The translations under genes and the position numbers were made by a program. The notes below the pieces were generated by a model that was not told where the DNA came from, did not search any database, and saw nothing but the letters and a program-made list of their open reading frames with translations. From Sanghuangporus weigelae (lineage: Eukaryota > Basidiomycota > Agaricomycetes > Hymenochaetales > Hymenochaetaceae), in the NCBI GenBank assembly GCA_033182465.1, contig CP137325.1, positions 620,001 through 684,000 of the forward strand: a DNA stretch of 64,000 nt. The letters are read 5' to 3'. Shown one piece after another: positions 10,182 through 20,277 of the stretch; the first letter of the stretch is position 1; each line of letters starts with the position of its first letter.

Positions 10182-11454
10182 CTAAAAGTACACTGCTTCG
10201 GGCTTGTGCACGGCTGTCTTTCCAGACTTTGCACTTTTTAGAACGATGCGCGGGTCATCCTGAGAGGCCTTGACGTGTTTGCCATCAACCTCTTTCTCAG
10301 AGTGACAAATTTCGACGACAGTTCCTATACAAGCCGACATACATCAGCATCTTGTGACTTGCTTTCAATTATTATTCCTACCTTCGACCCATCCTGGGGT
10401 TGCGCGCCAAAATACGTGCTGCCCTTCTTTGGGAAGACGAGTCGCGCTCGCTGGTTCGCCATGTTCTTCATCATCTTTCTTGCCATCCACCTCTTTATCT
10501 GCCTTCGCTGACTCGTCCTCGTCCTTTGACTTTGATTGAGTCGTCCTTTTCTCCCCGTCGTCTCCTTTGGCTTGCTTCGCTGGCGGTTGTGACTGCGCAG
10601 CTTCTTCCTCTCCCTTTTCGTTCGCAGCTGTCTCCCCATCTGCGTCGCCTTCGTCTGCAACGCCCTTTTCGTCGCGCTTATGTTTTGAGCCACGTTTCGG
10701 TGACACATTTTCTTCCGTTTCGTGCTCGCCATCGGTCTGCTCGTGAGCATCACCATCCGTGTCCTCTCCGTCAACTGCCGTTGCCCCGTTGTCTTTAGCA
10801 TCCTTCCGAGCTTTCTGTGCCTCACTAGTGTTTGGGACATACTAAATGAGTGGCGCAAATTCAGCGATCAGTACTATTCCCAAAACAACAGCAGAACAAA
10901 CCTGCTCTCCCCTTGCGCTCCCTTCCAACTTTGCCTTGTTCGTCGCCTCTTTCTCCTCCTCCGTCATGCTCTCCCAGGCTTTCTTCGGTAGGTAACGCTG
11001 CTCGGTACCATCGGCTTGCTTCGCGTTTCCTTTTCCTTCGCTGGTCTGCCACTCTTCTTTTGTCCAGTCGTTTAGGTGTTTCTGACCCTCGGACTGTTCA
11101 GATTTGTCTGTGGTGTATGGCTCTTCTCCGCGCTCGTGCATTTGCTTTTTGTACTCGGAGGCCATCATCTGTTTGCATTCTCTTAAGCTTAGTGATTCAA
11201 CGATACCTATTACATTGACTGGCCTGTGCCTTTCGGGCGGACCATTGTCTGTGGCAGGCGAAGATAATGAATGTGGAAACAAGTGCTTCTCCGAGATTGA
11301 GTGCTCACCCAGGCTGGCCACCCTTATCGCCCGCCTGTACGTCCTCTTTGACTTGACTACGTAGCTCTGTATCTGGGCGTCAGGCGCGATGCGAACGACT
11401 GGAGAAAGGGAAGAACTCGCCTGGATCGGTATACTTACCGTCGTTCTTCGCCAT
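10182..11454 (-). CDS. Hva1_TUDOR domain protein with two GC-AG introns
   Basis: Conserved fungal protein of unknown biochemical role. The C-terminal domain belongs to the hypervirulence-associated TUDOR family (DUF2945). Exons (minus strand) are 11454-11421, 11366-11309, 11248-11224, 11168-10902, 10841-10382 and 10324-10182, summing to 987 nt (328 aa). The N-terminus reads YTDPELRSQVKED, AGDKGG and QWSARKAQMMASEYKK, then WTKEEWQTSEGKG and RYLPKKAWESMTEEEK. A long acidic/lysine-rich linker follows. The TUDOR-like end reads GQHVFWRATPGWVEG, then DDPRIVLKSAKSGKTAVHKPEA. Intron 1 (11367-11420, 54 nt) starts GCGAGT and intron 3 (11169-11223, 55 nt) starts GCCAGT. No GT donor restores the frame at either place. 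The other introns are GT-AG. The protein is probably nuclear or cytosolic, as no signal peptide is present. Confidence 0.82.
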
Positions 11455-11768
11455 TTGCGCTGAGTTTGTAGTATCTGACGGGACACCGAGATGGGTGTTC
11501 GAGAATAAGAGGAAACAAGGTAGTTTTTTGAAAGCGCCTTGTTTATATATCTGTTCTTGACGGGGATTCTGAACCTAAAGAGAAGCATGTCTCGTGTCTC
11601 GCAAGCATGTGGCGTTGACAGTAGAAGTGTCTCGCCGATGACACGAATAACAATAACGTGACCGCGTCTAATATTTCAGCATTAGAACATCATTACAATA
11701 GTCGAAAGCGTGTACACCTGAAAACATTCTAGTACTCTATGCAAAGAGAGAACGCAAACATACGTAAA
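11455..11768. other. Intergenic
   Basis: Promoter side of the TUDOR gene and 3' flank of the PPR gene. No further feature was seen. Confidence 0.5.
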
Positions 11769-13856
11769 TTATTGCTCCAACTCTTCCAGCCATTCCGCTC
11801 TATTCTTGTCAATAATGAGCTGCCTGCCATGGACAGGGACAATCTTGCGCAGACGAAACAGCTGCTTGTCGTATTTGCCCTTTTCGTAACGCGATAATCT
11901 ATGGACAACAGTACGAGTGCGTTTGTCTCTGCCTTTGAAGCATCCGCGATCCTGCATGAGTCGATGGATGATACGCGCCTCGTGATACATCCTGGCGTTC
12001 ATAAAGCCTCGTAAAACGCTGTTGTACGTCACCAAGAGAGTTCGTGAGGGAGGAGAATCTCGAGTATCCCGATCTATGAAATCAAGAATCCGCAAAACCC
12101 GTCGCAAATCTCCAGAACGCGCATAAGCTCCTGCAAGAGCGCCGTAGCTTTCCTTTGATGGCGTGAACCCGAGACGCTCCATGTCTTTTATGACCTGAAA
12201 TCCTTGTCGAGGTGCACAGCGAGCCGCAAAAGCAACGACAAAATGGTGAAAGTAATATTGATCGGGAAATATCACTGGAGGGATAGCTACGAAGTGGCTG
12301 GAGGGGTCGTAGTATTGCTTATCTGCTTTATCCAGATCAGAGGTAGACGCCATTCTAGGCGAGAGCTTGTCCGGCGCTACCTGTGACTGCTCTACGTGCC
12401 GCAGAAGTAAAGCGTAAAGGCGAGTGATCTCAAGCTTGCTCGAAAGCTGTAAGACAGCTTTCCAGGCCGTGCTCATGCAAGGTTTGGATGGCCATATTTT
12501 CCATTCGACCTTGGCTGGCTTTTGCGAGAGCTTCCAGTCGACCCTCCATCGCTTCAGACTCCAGTTTTTTTGTCGCAATCTCCAGTAAGATAAGATGCGT
12601 CTTGATTCGGCAGCAAGTATGCTGTCAGCCAGGAAGTAGTTCATATACGTTCGAAGAACCGCGAGAGGTTTCTTGTTCCACGAATATGCTAATTGTTCTC
12701 CTGCGGCCCAACGAGATCGGACAAAGTATGTGCTATTTTTGAAGACCTTCTCTCGAAGCATACGGATCGCACGAGATTCTCTTCCGAGGAGTTCATAAGC
12801 TTGAATGAACTCGGCGAGGAAACGTTCGAAATTAGGCGGCCTTTCGCGTGTGATTGTTATCTGCCTTAGAGTGCGGAGCTCTCGAGCTAAGGCGGAGATT
12901 GGACGATGTGGATCTTTTGGTGTGCGCGAGTGCAGTTGCCAGGTTCTGGTGTCCGCGCGAGGAAGTGCTTCAGGAGAAGTATTGGCCTCTAACACTTTCA
13001 AAATCTCAGGCTCAATTCGAAAGTTGTTTGCAACCGCGCCATCGTACAACTGTTTCGCGATTTCTTTGCGTCCTGCGGTCAAGTGCGCTCGAATGGCAAG
13101 ATTGCGCATCGACATCCAATCGTCCGGCGATTCATCTGTACGAAAAATTTTCGCCTCGTGCTCGAGTTTCACTAAGAAAGCAGTTGTCGCATCTGGATGT
13201 CCGTATCGAAAGATGTGCGGGAGCAATCTCGATCGCTCTATGGTGCGTGCAAATCCAGATTTCGCACAGAGAACGCAGAAGTCCATAAGCAAAGGAATGT
13301 CGAATGGGTGATTCAAAATCTTTGAACATGCCAATTCGACCTGCTCAGGATATTCATGCAACGGGGTTAGTGACCACCATGCAATGAACTTCCTACTTCG
13401 AACCTCGGGGTCGACAATCGACAGCGCATCGATAGCAACTCGAGCGAAAGTGCGATCTTGAGCTATTTTTTGTCCGAGTTTGACGTACTCGTCCCTCGCA
13501 GCTAAAGCTCTGTCCATGTCGCCTTTCGCGATCAACCGAAGGATGAGATACATCGCTTGCTGCGCTGGCGACTGTGCCATTGCTGCCGCTCCTTCATCGT
13601 GTACCTCTGAGCCCTCCAGATGGCCATACTCCTCAGTCGGCTCCTCGAGAAAAGACGCTTGACTTTGTCCAGTCTGTTCCGGTTCGACCTCGTCTTGCGG
13701 ACTTAAGGGAAATGCGTACGACGCGTTCGTGAATCGCAATGACGTGCTCTCGCGTCGCAGAGGGAGGGATAATGGGCGTTTGGACTGATTCAGCGTCAAG
13801 AGACGGCTTAGAGAGAAAGGTCTGAATATTGCTAGACCTCTCAATGAAATTGACAT
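11769..13856 (-). CDS. Mitochondrial pentatricopeptide-repeat (PPR) protein
   Basis: Likely RNA-binding factor for mitochondrial transcripts. It is an intronless frame of 695 aa from ATG 13856, unusual here because nearly all neighbours have introns. The first 40 residues are rich in Arg, Ser and Leu with almost no acidic residues (LRGLAIFRPFSLSRLL), fitting a mitochondrial presequence. Helix-pair repeats of PPR type are clearest near the C-terminus: FHHFVVAFAARCAPRQGF, ERLGFTPSKESYGALAGAYA, LLVTYNSVLRGFMNARMYHEA. The middle has TPR/PPR-like helices of low complexity. The last residues are basic. The exact mitochondrial target cannot be told from the sequence. Confidence 0.75.
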   Translation of the reverse strand: MSISLRGLAIFRPFSLSRLLTLNQSKRPLSLPLRRESTSLRFTNASYAFPLSPQDEVEPEQTGQSQASFLEEPTEEYGHLEGSEVHDEGAAAMAQSPAQQAMYLILRLIAKGDMDRALAARDEYVKLGQKIAQDRTFARVAIDALSIVDPEVRSRKFIAWWSLTPLHEYPEQVELACSKILNHPFDIPLLMDFCVLCAKSGFARTIERSRLLPHIFRYGHPDATTAFLVKLEHEAKIFRTDESPDDWMSMRNLAIRAHLTAGRKEIAKQLYDGAVANNFRIEPEILKVLEANTSPEALPRADTRTWQLHSRTPKDPHRPISALARELRTLRQITITRERPPNFERFLAEFIQAYELLGRESRAIRMLREKVFKNSTYFVRSRWAAGEQLAYSWNKKPLAVLRTYMNYFLADSILAAESRRILSYWRLRQKNWSLKRWRVDWKLSQKPAKVEWKIWPSKPCMSTAWKAVLQLSSKLEITRLYALLLRHVEQSQVAPDKLSPRMASTSDLDKADKQYYDPSSHFVAIPPVIFPDQYYFHHFVVAFAARCAPRQGFQVIKDMERLGFTPSKESYGALAGAYARSGDLRRVLRILDFIDRDTRDSPPSRTLLVTYNSVLRGFMNARMYHEARIIHRLMQDRGCFKGRDKRTRTVVHRLSRYEKGKYDKQLFRLRKIVPVHGRQLIIDKNRAEWLEELEQ

Positions 13857-14194
13857 GCGTAACCGTCAGAGAAAAATGATATGCTCGGCACCTAAAAAAA
13901 GAGAAATGAGATATTTCGAAAACAAAATACAGGGAGTTGAGTTCACTATGCCATTGAGTTGCTAGCAGCTTGAAGAGGGTTGCCTTTTCATCTACAGGGT
14001 GATTTTCAGTAACGACTCGGAGGGCTGTCACGGTCGTACCAACCAGCGAACACGCACAACACACAAAACGTGATGATCGTCAAATGATCTTCTGTTCTTC
14101 ATATGGAGTAGCTTACTAATCAGGTTAGGATCGAACATCACTGTGTCACAACGGAGTCACGTCGATCACGGACTTGCGTTTGCCGTTCACAACC
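13857..14194. promoter_or_regulatory. Shared promoter region, PPR gene and Swi3/Rsc8 gene
   Basis: 338 bp between two divergent start codons. No clear TATA box was found for either gene, as is common for constitutive genes. Confidence 0.4.
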
Positions 14195-16354
14195 ATGGAC
14201 TCTCCGAAACGCGCGGGCTCACCTTCGAGCAGCTCTCAGGAAATAAAGCGCGTAAAGCTCACAGTACCAGAGCAAAACCAGGGCGTCACTCCGGTCGACC
14301 CTGAGAACGCGCCCGGAAAGCGTTCAGAACTCGAACCTCTGCAGTCTGGTGACATTGCGAACTTGCCTGCTGAGCCAGCGGCAGAAAAGCAGCCAGAAGC
14401 AAGTAGCAGCGTAAAAGTTAAAGTACAGGGTGAAGGAGATGAGGAAGGCGGAGATGTCCCAATGGCAGATGCAGAGGAGGAAGAGAATGAGTCGGGCGAG
14501 GAGAATGATGATGAGGACCCAGCACAACTGGAGGCAACGCGTCTCCGTCTAGAAGAACAGGCGCGCAAATACCTTGCTGCACAAACACACGAAGTCATTA
14601 TTCCTTCGTATGCTGCCTGGTTCGATATGTCGAAGGTCCACCCGGTCGAAAAGAAGGCACTGCCCGAGTTCTTCAACTCTCGCAATCGCTCGAAAACACC
14701 ATCCATTTACAAAGAGTATCGCGACTTCATGATCAACACATATAGATTGCGACCTTCAGAATACCTCACTTTCACCGCTTGCCGAAGGAACCTTGCTGGA
14801 GATGTCTGTGCTATCATGCGCGTTCATGCTTTTCTTGAACAATGGGGGTTGATCAACTACCAGGTATGTTCTATATCATTCATTGGGTTGTAGTACTTAA
14901 CATACTCCACCTTGGCGCAGGTCGACCCAGACACGCGACCAGCAACTCTAGCACCTCCATTCACGGGTCACTTCAGAGTGGTGCTTGATACACCGCGTGG
15001 CTTGCAGTCCCTGCACCCCGGAACCCGACCTTCGGCGAAAGAAACTGCTGCCGCTGTGAATGGCGCACCTAAGCAGGCTGCCGCTGCTGGTTCGGCCTCC
15101 TTAGAGCTCCGCCAGAACATCTATCAGACCACTGCTAAGGCGTCACGGGAAATTTCATCTTCTGAAGCGAATACTCTTGCAAACGGTGCCGCTCAGGCAG
15201 GCGCACGGGGAGCCAGCTTTTCTTGTGATACGTGTGGCGTCGACTGCACCGCGGTTCGTTACCACTCGCTCAAGCATGCGAACTTCGAACTCTGTCCGCC
15301 CTGCTATCTTGATGGTCGCTTCCCATCAACGATGTTCAGCGGTGACTTCGTAAAACTCACCTCATCGCAAAGCAATCCAGTGGATGATGGTTGGACCGAC
15401 CAAGAGATCCTCCTCTTGCTTGAGGCAGTAGAAATGTACGACGATGACTGGTCGGCAATCGAGGAGCATGTTGGGACCAGGACCGCTCAGCAATGTATTC
15501 GCAAGTTCCTTGAACTTCCGATAGAAGACCCGTACCTCGAGGCCGAAAGCGAAGGGGCCAAGGGACCGCTCCGCTATGCACGTGTACCGTTCGACCAGGC
15601 CGACAACCCAGTCATGAGTGTTGTTGCATTCCTGGCTGGTGTCGTAGGTCCAGGTGTTGCAGCCGAAGCTGCGAAGACGGCATTGCACGAGCTCACCGAC
15701 GGTAGTAAAGAGAAGAAAGAAGATGAAGGGGAGAAAACCGATGAACCGGCGAAGGAAGACGGTGACAAGCACGAAGGGGATAGAGAACAGAAGGCAGAGG
15801 GGTCCGCTGAGCCTGAGGCGGTAGCCGTGGTTGAGCAGGATGGCTCAACTGGCAGGGATGACATGGCTGTGGACGAGCCTTCAGGTGATAAGAATGAATC
15901 GAAAGCACAGCCGGTGATCCCACACTCAAAGGTTCAACGAGCCGCACGTCTGGCACTCCAGTCATCCGCGAAAGCTGCTCGCGCACTTGCAGAGGCCGAA
16001 GTGTCTTCAGTCCGCACGGCTCTTGCGCAGCTCATCAAGCTTACCCTCTCGCGACTTGAGCTCAAGATGAGTCAGTTCGAAGAGATGGAGACCGTGCTCG
16101 AGGAGGAACGCCGCGCACTTGCGGCGCAACGTCTCGCTATCGCGAACGAGCGCGCGAGTTTACGACGCACAATTGAGAGCGTTCGCGCCGAGCTCGCGAA
16201 GAACGGTGGGGTGTTACCGAATGGCAGTGCGGTCGCTGGTGCTATTGCTCAGACTACGCCTCAGGGTACTAAAGTCTCAGCTGTAGAAGGTGGTGTACCG
16301 GTGGAAGGCGATGCTGGCCCTTCTGCTGAGGGTAACTTCCAGTCGCTTGGCTGA
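14195..16354 (+). CDS. rsc8: Swi3/Rsc8-type SWI/SNF chromatin-remodelling subunit (SWIRM-ZZ-SANT)
   Basis: Scaffold subunit of a SWI/SNF or RSC remodelling complex, acting in the nucleus on nucleosomes. The ATG at 14195 has a good context (ACCATGG). One intron (14864-14920, 57 nt) splits exons of 669 and 1434 nt (700 aa). Domains in order are: an acidic N-terminus; SWIRM at about residues 130-230 ([48 protein letters not shown]); a ZZ-like zinc finger ([25 protein letters not shown]); and SANT ([36 protein letters not shown]). A Lys/Glu-rich stretch and a C-terminal coiled coil follow ([19 protein letters not shown]). This order matches Swi3, Rsc8 and SMARCC. The gene symbol is by family resemblance; Swi3 is equally possible. 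Confidence 0.93.
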
Positions 16355-16806
16355 TGTCCGATTCAAAACACTTGAAGGCTATCATTAAGTACTTAGCTTC
16401 TTTGTAGATTCTAGTTTCTTTATCTTCTCGCTTCTGTCTTGTTCAGCGTTGTTTGAAATTATTATTTTATTTCTTTGACCTTGCACTCATATCGTTCGTG
16501 GCCGAAGAGAGATTTCGACCGGAACGTTGAAAACTGTTATCACTCCGTGCGATTGTCGAGATGGCTTGCTTTTGGAGGGACCTGTAAGGAAAACGACTAC
16601 TTACGCAGCACTGTCAAGTCTGTCGCTTCGTCGCAAGTACCGCATCGGTCTATTCGCTCTCGGTAATATGCAAGCCTGGCGCAGATCCGAATCCTTGATA
16701 TTCTCGTGGTACAAATGCATGAAGTTATCCTGCTTTGCGGCAACAGGACATAAGTGTAAGAGAAAACATGGGGATTTTGTATACAAATCGCAAGACGGAC
16801 AGGCGC
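16355..16806. other. Intergenic, convergent 3' ends
   Basis: Lies between the stop codons of the Swi3/Rsc8 gene and the next minus-strand gene. No coding frame was supported. Confidence 0.5.
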
Positions 16807-17497
16807 CTAACCAAGTTTCGTGGCTTGTTCTGCCTTGTCAAACAATGGGTTGTAGGTGAGTGGCCTCTCCGGGAATGTAATCTCCCGAGTCTCGAACAAG
16901 TGCTCCATGGTTGCACTCGCCTTTACCGGATTGCGGATTCTCTCGAGAATAGACTGTATACGCATACATATGATCAGCAATGATATACGCGAAATAATAG
17001 AAGCAGCATACCCAGTCGTAGGTAATAATCTCATTTTGATGCGCCTCGTCCTCGACGTCTCGACTCTTCTTGACCTTCTTGATCTTCTTTGCCAGTTTAG
17101 CCTTCCTAGCAGCCATCTTGACTCTCAAAGCCACAGGTTTTGCTAGATTGTTATTGCGACGGACTTTTATACGCGGCCTGGACACCTCGGAAGACGGTGT
17201 GGCCTCTTGCGGTGCTTCGACTCCAATACGAGACATTTCCCTCAAAATACTCTCCACTTCTTCATTCGTCTGTGCACTGAGATTTGATGATGATCCATAC
17301 ATTTCACAAGAACAGCCGATCTTTGGCGCGGGAATCGCTTCCGCTAAGGCATCTCCTGCAGTATCTTCATCGTCAAAGAGCAGGGTCATCCCTGCTACAG
17401 TAGTGAATTGTTGGATTGTAGGGTTGGGGACGGGATTGGGATTCTCCTCTGGGATTGGATGCGTCGGATAAGCTCTAATAGTGCGTGAATATTTCAT
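16807..17497 (-). CDS. Unrecognised 210-aa basic protein
   Basis: Not recognised. Exons 17497-17012 and 16953-16807 sum to 633 nt (210 aa) around a 58-nt GT-AG intron (16954-17011). The N-terminal half is low in complexity with a helix near residues 75-95 (NEEVESILREMSRIGVE). A strongly basic patch around residues 115-150 (LRVKMAARKAKLAKKIKKVK) looks like a nuclear localisation or nucleic-acid-binding segment. The C-terminal 50 residues look folded and conserved: TYDWSILERIRNPVKAS, then MEHLFETREITFPERPL. A TATA box lies 141 nt upstream. The reading is supported by an exact splice frame and codon character, but no function is proposed. Confidence 0.6.
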
Positions 17498-17637
17498 GAG
17501 GGAGAGTGAAGGTGGTAACAGTTATCCAAGAGGGCGAGGGATCAGCGTCTAGCTTAGACGCGAACAATTAACACGTTACTTGCGTGTGCGGTCAATGTCG
17601 TGGTCGTGTTTAGACCTTGACAGTGACCGTGGCTTCG
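17498..17637. other. Probable 5' leader of the 210-aa gene
   Basis: Lies between the start codon and the TATA box on the minus strand. No separate feature was seen. Confidence 0.35.
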
Positions 17638-17645
17638 TTTATATA
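17638..17645 (-). promoter_or_regulatory. TATA box of the 210-aa gene
   Basis: TATATAAA on the minus strand, 141 nt upstream of the ATG at 17497. Confidence 0.45.
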
Positions 17646-18099
17646 TGGTTACCAATCTGGGCGAAAGAAGCAGGAAACATCAAACTCCGATCGAACTCTA
17701 TTTCGATCGTAGCCACGCGAGTTAGGTCGAGTACCGTACTCAAGCAATTGGACTACGTATGTCCATCTGTAGCCCCAGCCATTGGCTGTCCGTATCACTC
17801 GTCGAATGTAAAAGGTCGAGTGAATCACTCGCAAATCTTGATTAAAGCAATACGTCGGAAATGATTCGATTAGATGATGACGAAAACAGAAGAGCCAAAG
17901 GACCCAAGAAAAAGATAAAACTACGAGCGGGACTATATTGTGTACACGAAAGCAAAGAGAAACCATAGCATGTTGCGCAACAAGGCGACAAGAAATCACA
18001 GAGGGGGTGAGTAAAAATGTGGTATGTCATAAGAAGCGTGATCCGATATTAAAACGTCGAGCATCGTCAGCAACGAGCATTCCAGCCCAACAAGATTCT
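17646..18099. other. Intergenic
   Basis: Lies between the 210-aa gene promoter and the 3' end of the transporter gene. No gene was recognised. Confidence 0.5.
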
Positions 18100-20277
18100 T
18101 CAAAGCACATAACGGAACGCAAGATTCTCTCCATCCGTCAGGTCTAGGAAGGTCTTATCAATTTTCTCCTTCACGATCTTACCGTCCTTCTCCACCCCTA
18201 CGATCGCCCATTCTTCGAACTTCTCTTTGCCGATGCCGGTCTTTTCTGCTTCTGCTTTCAATCGATCTCGACGCTTGTTCTCTGCATTAAGGTGGAAGCG
18301 TGCAACAAGCATAAGTATTGCGGCAACACAGTGCGACATGAGAGTGATGCCGAAAGGAACACGGTTCGACGGTCTATACTGGTCCTTCCAGAATTGTGTA
18401 GCGCAAACCTGACCTAGAGCACCACCAACCAGGAAGAAGCCTCTCACAACCGATTTCTTTATCGGCACAAGGAAGCGATATCGAAATGAGTTTGTATATA
18501 CAGAGCCGGGAGATCTGAGTTCTCACCTTTGTGTGTCCGGAAACGGTCGACGTTACCCAGGACATAGCCATGATGAAGCATGGAGAGCTGCCGAGGTCTA
18601 AAATATCATCAATCTTTCAGCAGTTCGTCGACCACCAGAGCAATGAATAGCACGTACACAATAAGTAAATTCCGATGAGACGCGGGACTCTTTTGTCAAG
18701 TGGAGTGCACAATTCAACAAGACATCCAATGATAGCTGGAATCCATCCAATAACACCAATAATGGCACGGGAGTTCTGGACAGCCGCATCATAAGGCAGT
18801 TGCTCAGCGCTCAACGAAAATAGCAGATACGAGTGAAATACTCACGGGGAACTTTCGTAAGGCGTAACATGCGGTCGTAATTCCAACTATCTGCGCCACG
18901 CCATTTGGAATACTTAGGAGACTAGTCTCGAGGACGGAGAAACCGAATGCATTGATGACCAAACTATACTGGACTCCGATACCGCCGATGAGGTTTGCAA
19001 ATCCAGCAAAAAACGCGAAATACCAAGTTTTCGGATCCCAAAGAGCTTCCCAAACTTGGTATTGCTTCCACGCCTTTGTCTCAATGCCGTTCTGATTTGA
19101 CTGCACTCGACAGACGGCTTTCATTCTTTCCTCTGAGCTAAGGAATCGTGCATTCGTCGGGTTGTCCGGGAAGAAGAATAAGAAAGAAAGGCCGACGATG
19201 AATGTCATCATCATCGTAATGAGGTAAAGCCACTGCCATTGATTGGGCGTGGCTGTTGGTGAAACATGTACCATGGCAAATTGGAGGAAGGAGGATACAA
19301 TGACTGCGAGACCGTTGCATTGGAAGGTCCATCCCAGTCGTTCACCAATTTCAGTGCGCGTGTAGAACATGCCACAGACAAGCATAAGTCCGGCAGCAAT
19401 GCTTCCTTCTGATGCACCGAGCAGAAACCGAAGGATGACTAGCCAGAAGTCTGTCAGTTTTCTGGGTGAGTAGCTACAGAATTGAGAACATACAAAGTCC
19501 ACCGAAGTTCTTACAAACAGCGTGAAGACCTATGAAAAGACACCTGAATCATGAAACTTCGGTAAGAGCGCTTCGAAATCCCTTCGGCCCAAGTCATAAA
19601 GCATACCAGAGGAAAACGTTGAGTGTAAGCCATCGCGCAACGGGAAACACTTGCAGAGCCCAGTTTTGAGGTAATACGAAGATCAAGTAACCTGAAGGGT
19701 TACGGGAGTTTAAACATTGTTAACCACAGATTCACGGTAGAAGATGAACGCACCAATGTAAAAGGAAGAACTAAGTGTGTTAAATTCATTGGTGGAGAGA
19801 TGATTGTCTCTAAGCAGACCGAGAATGGAACTCGTCGCCAGTGTTCCCCTGAGCAAAATAAAATGAACGATCGATTAGGTTAGACACTGACACAGAAGCA
19901 ACCAAAGAAGCGGAAGACATCATTCATGTCGATCCCGAAGGAAGCTTCTACTCACTTATCAACGAATTGTACTATGCATGTATTTAGAACTTTCTCGTAT
20001 AGGATGAAATATGGAAAGGCAGATGAGACATACTCATATAGATGACACACAGGAGAGGTAGGAGGTGCCAATCGAGTTTACGTCGCAGGCGTTTTGACTC
20101 GTCGGGCGGGATCTCTGGTTCCTCGGAATGCCCTGTGACGAGCTTCAGACCGACGTCCATGCGCTTGAAGTCGCCATGCACCAGCTCGAGATCATCGGGG
20201 GAAACCTTCTCATCAATAGATGACACACTCCGCGAGGGGTCAAGAATGCCCGCGTTTTTTTCTCTGTCGTCCGCCAT
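18100..20277 (-). CDS. MFS transporter of the anion:cation symporter (Dal5/allantoate permease) family
   Basis: Plasma-membrane symporter for organic anions such as allantoate, nicotinate or vitamins. The exact substrate is not predictable. The ATG at 20277 opens exon 1 (to 20034), with ESKRLRRKLDWHLLPLLCVIY, the family's conserved entry to helix 1. A 16-nt exon follows (19971-19956, encoding IQFVDK). The next exon encodes TLATSSILGLLRDNHLS. Further exons give YLIFVLPQNWALQVFPVARW, then LRFLLGASEGSIAAGLMLV (family signature), NQWQWLYLITM and FFFPDNPTNARFL (central loop). The last exon ends with a hydrophilic tail and stop at 18100. At least eight introns are needed. The first two exon boundaries are identical to those of the paralogue at 63492. 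Confidence 0.87.

Noticed and set aside
10325-10858. Lys/Arg-rich frame overlapping the TUDOR gene
   Set aside because: It is a shadow of the acidic/lysine linker in another frame and does not join to the TUDOR exons.
11421-11454. GTAAGT near 11438 as the first intron donor of the TUDOR gene
   Set aside because: The codons GGT AAG TAT encode the expected GKYTDP sequence, so this string is coding. The intron begins later, at the GC donor.
14174-14194. Swi3/Rsc8 start at 14174
   Set aside because: That codon is TTG. The ATG at 14195 has a good initiation context.
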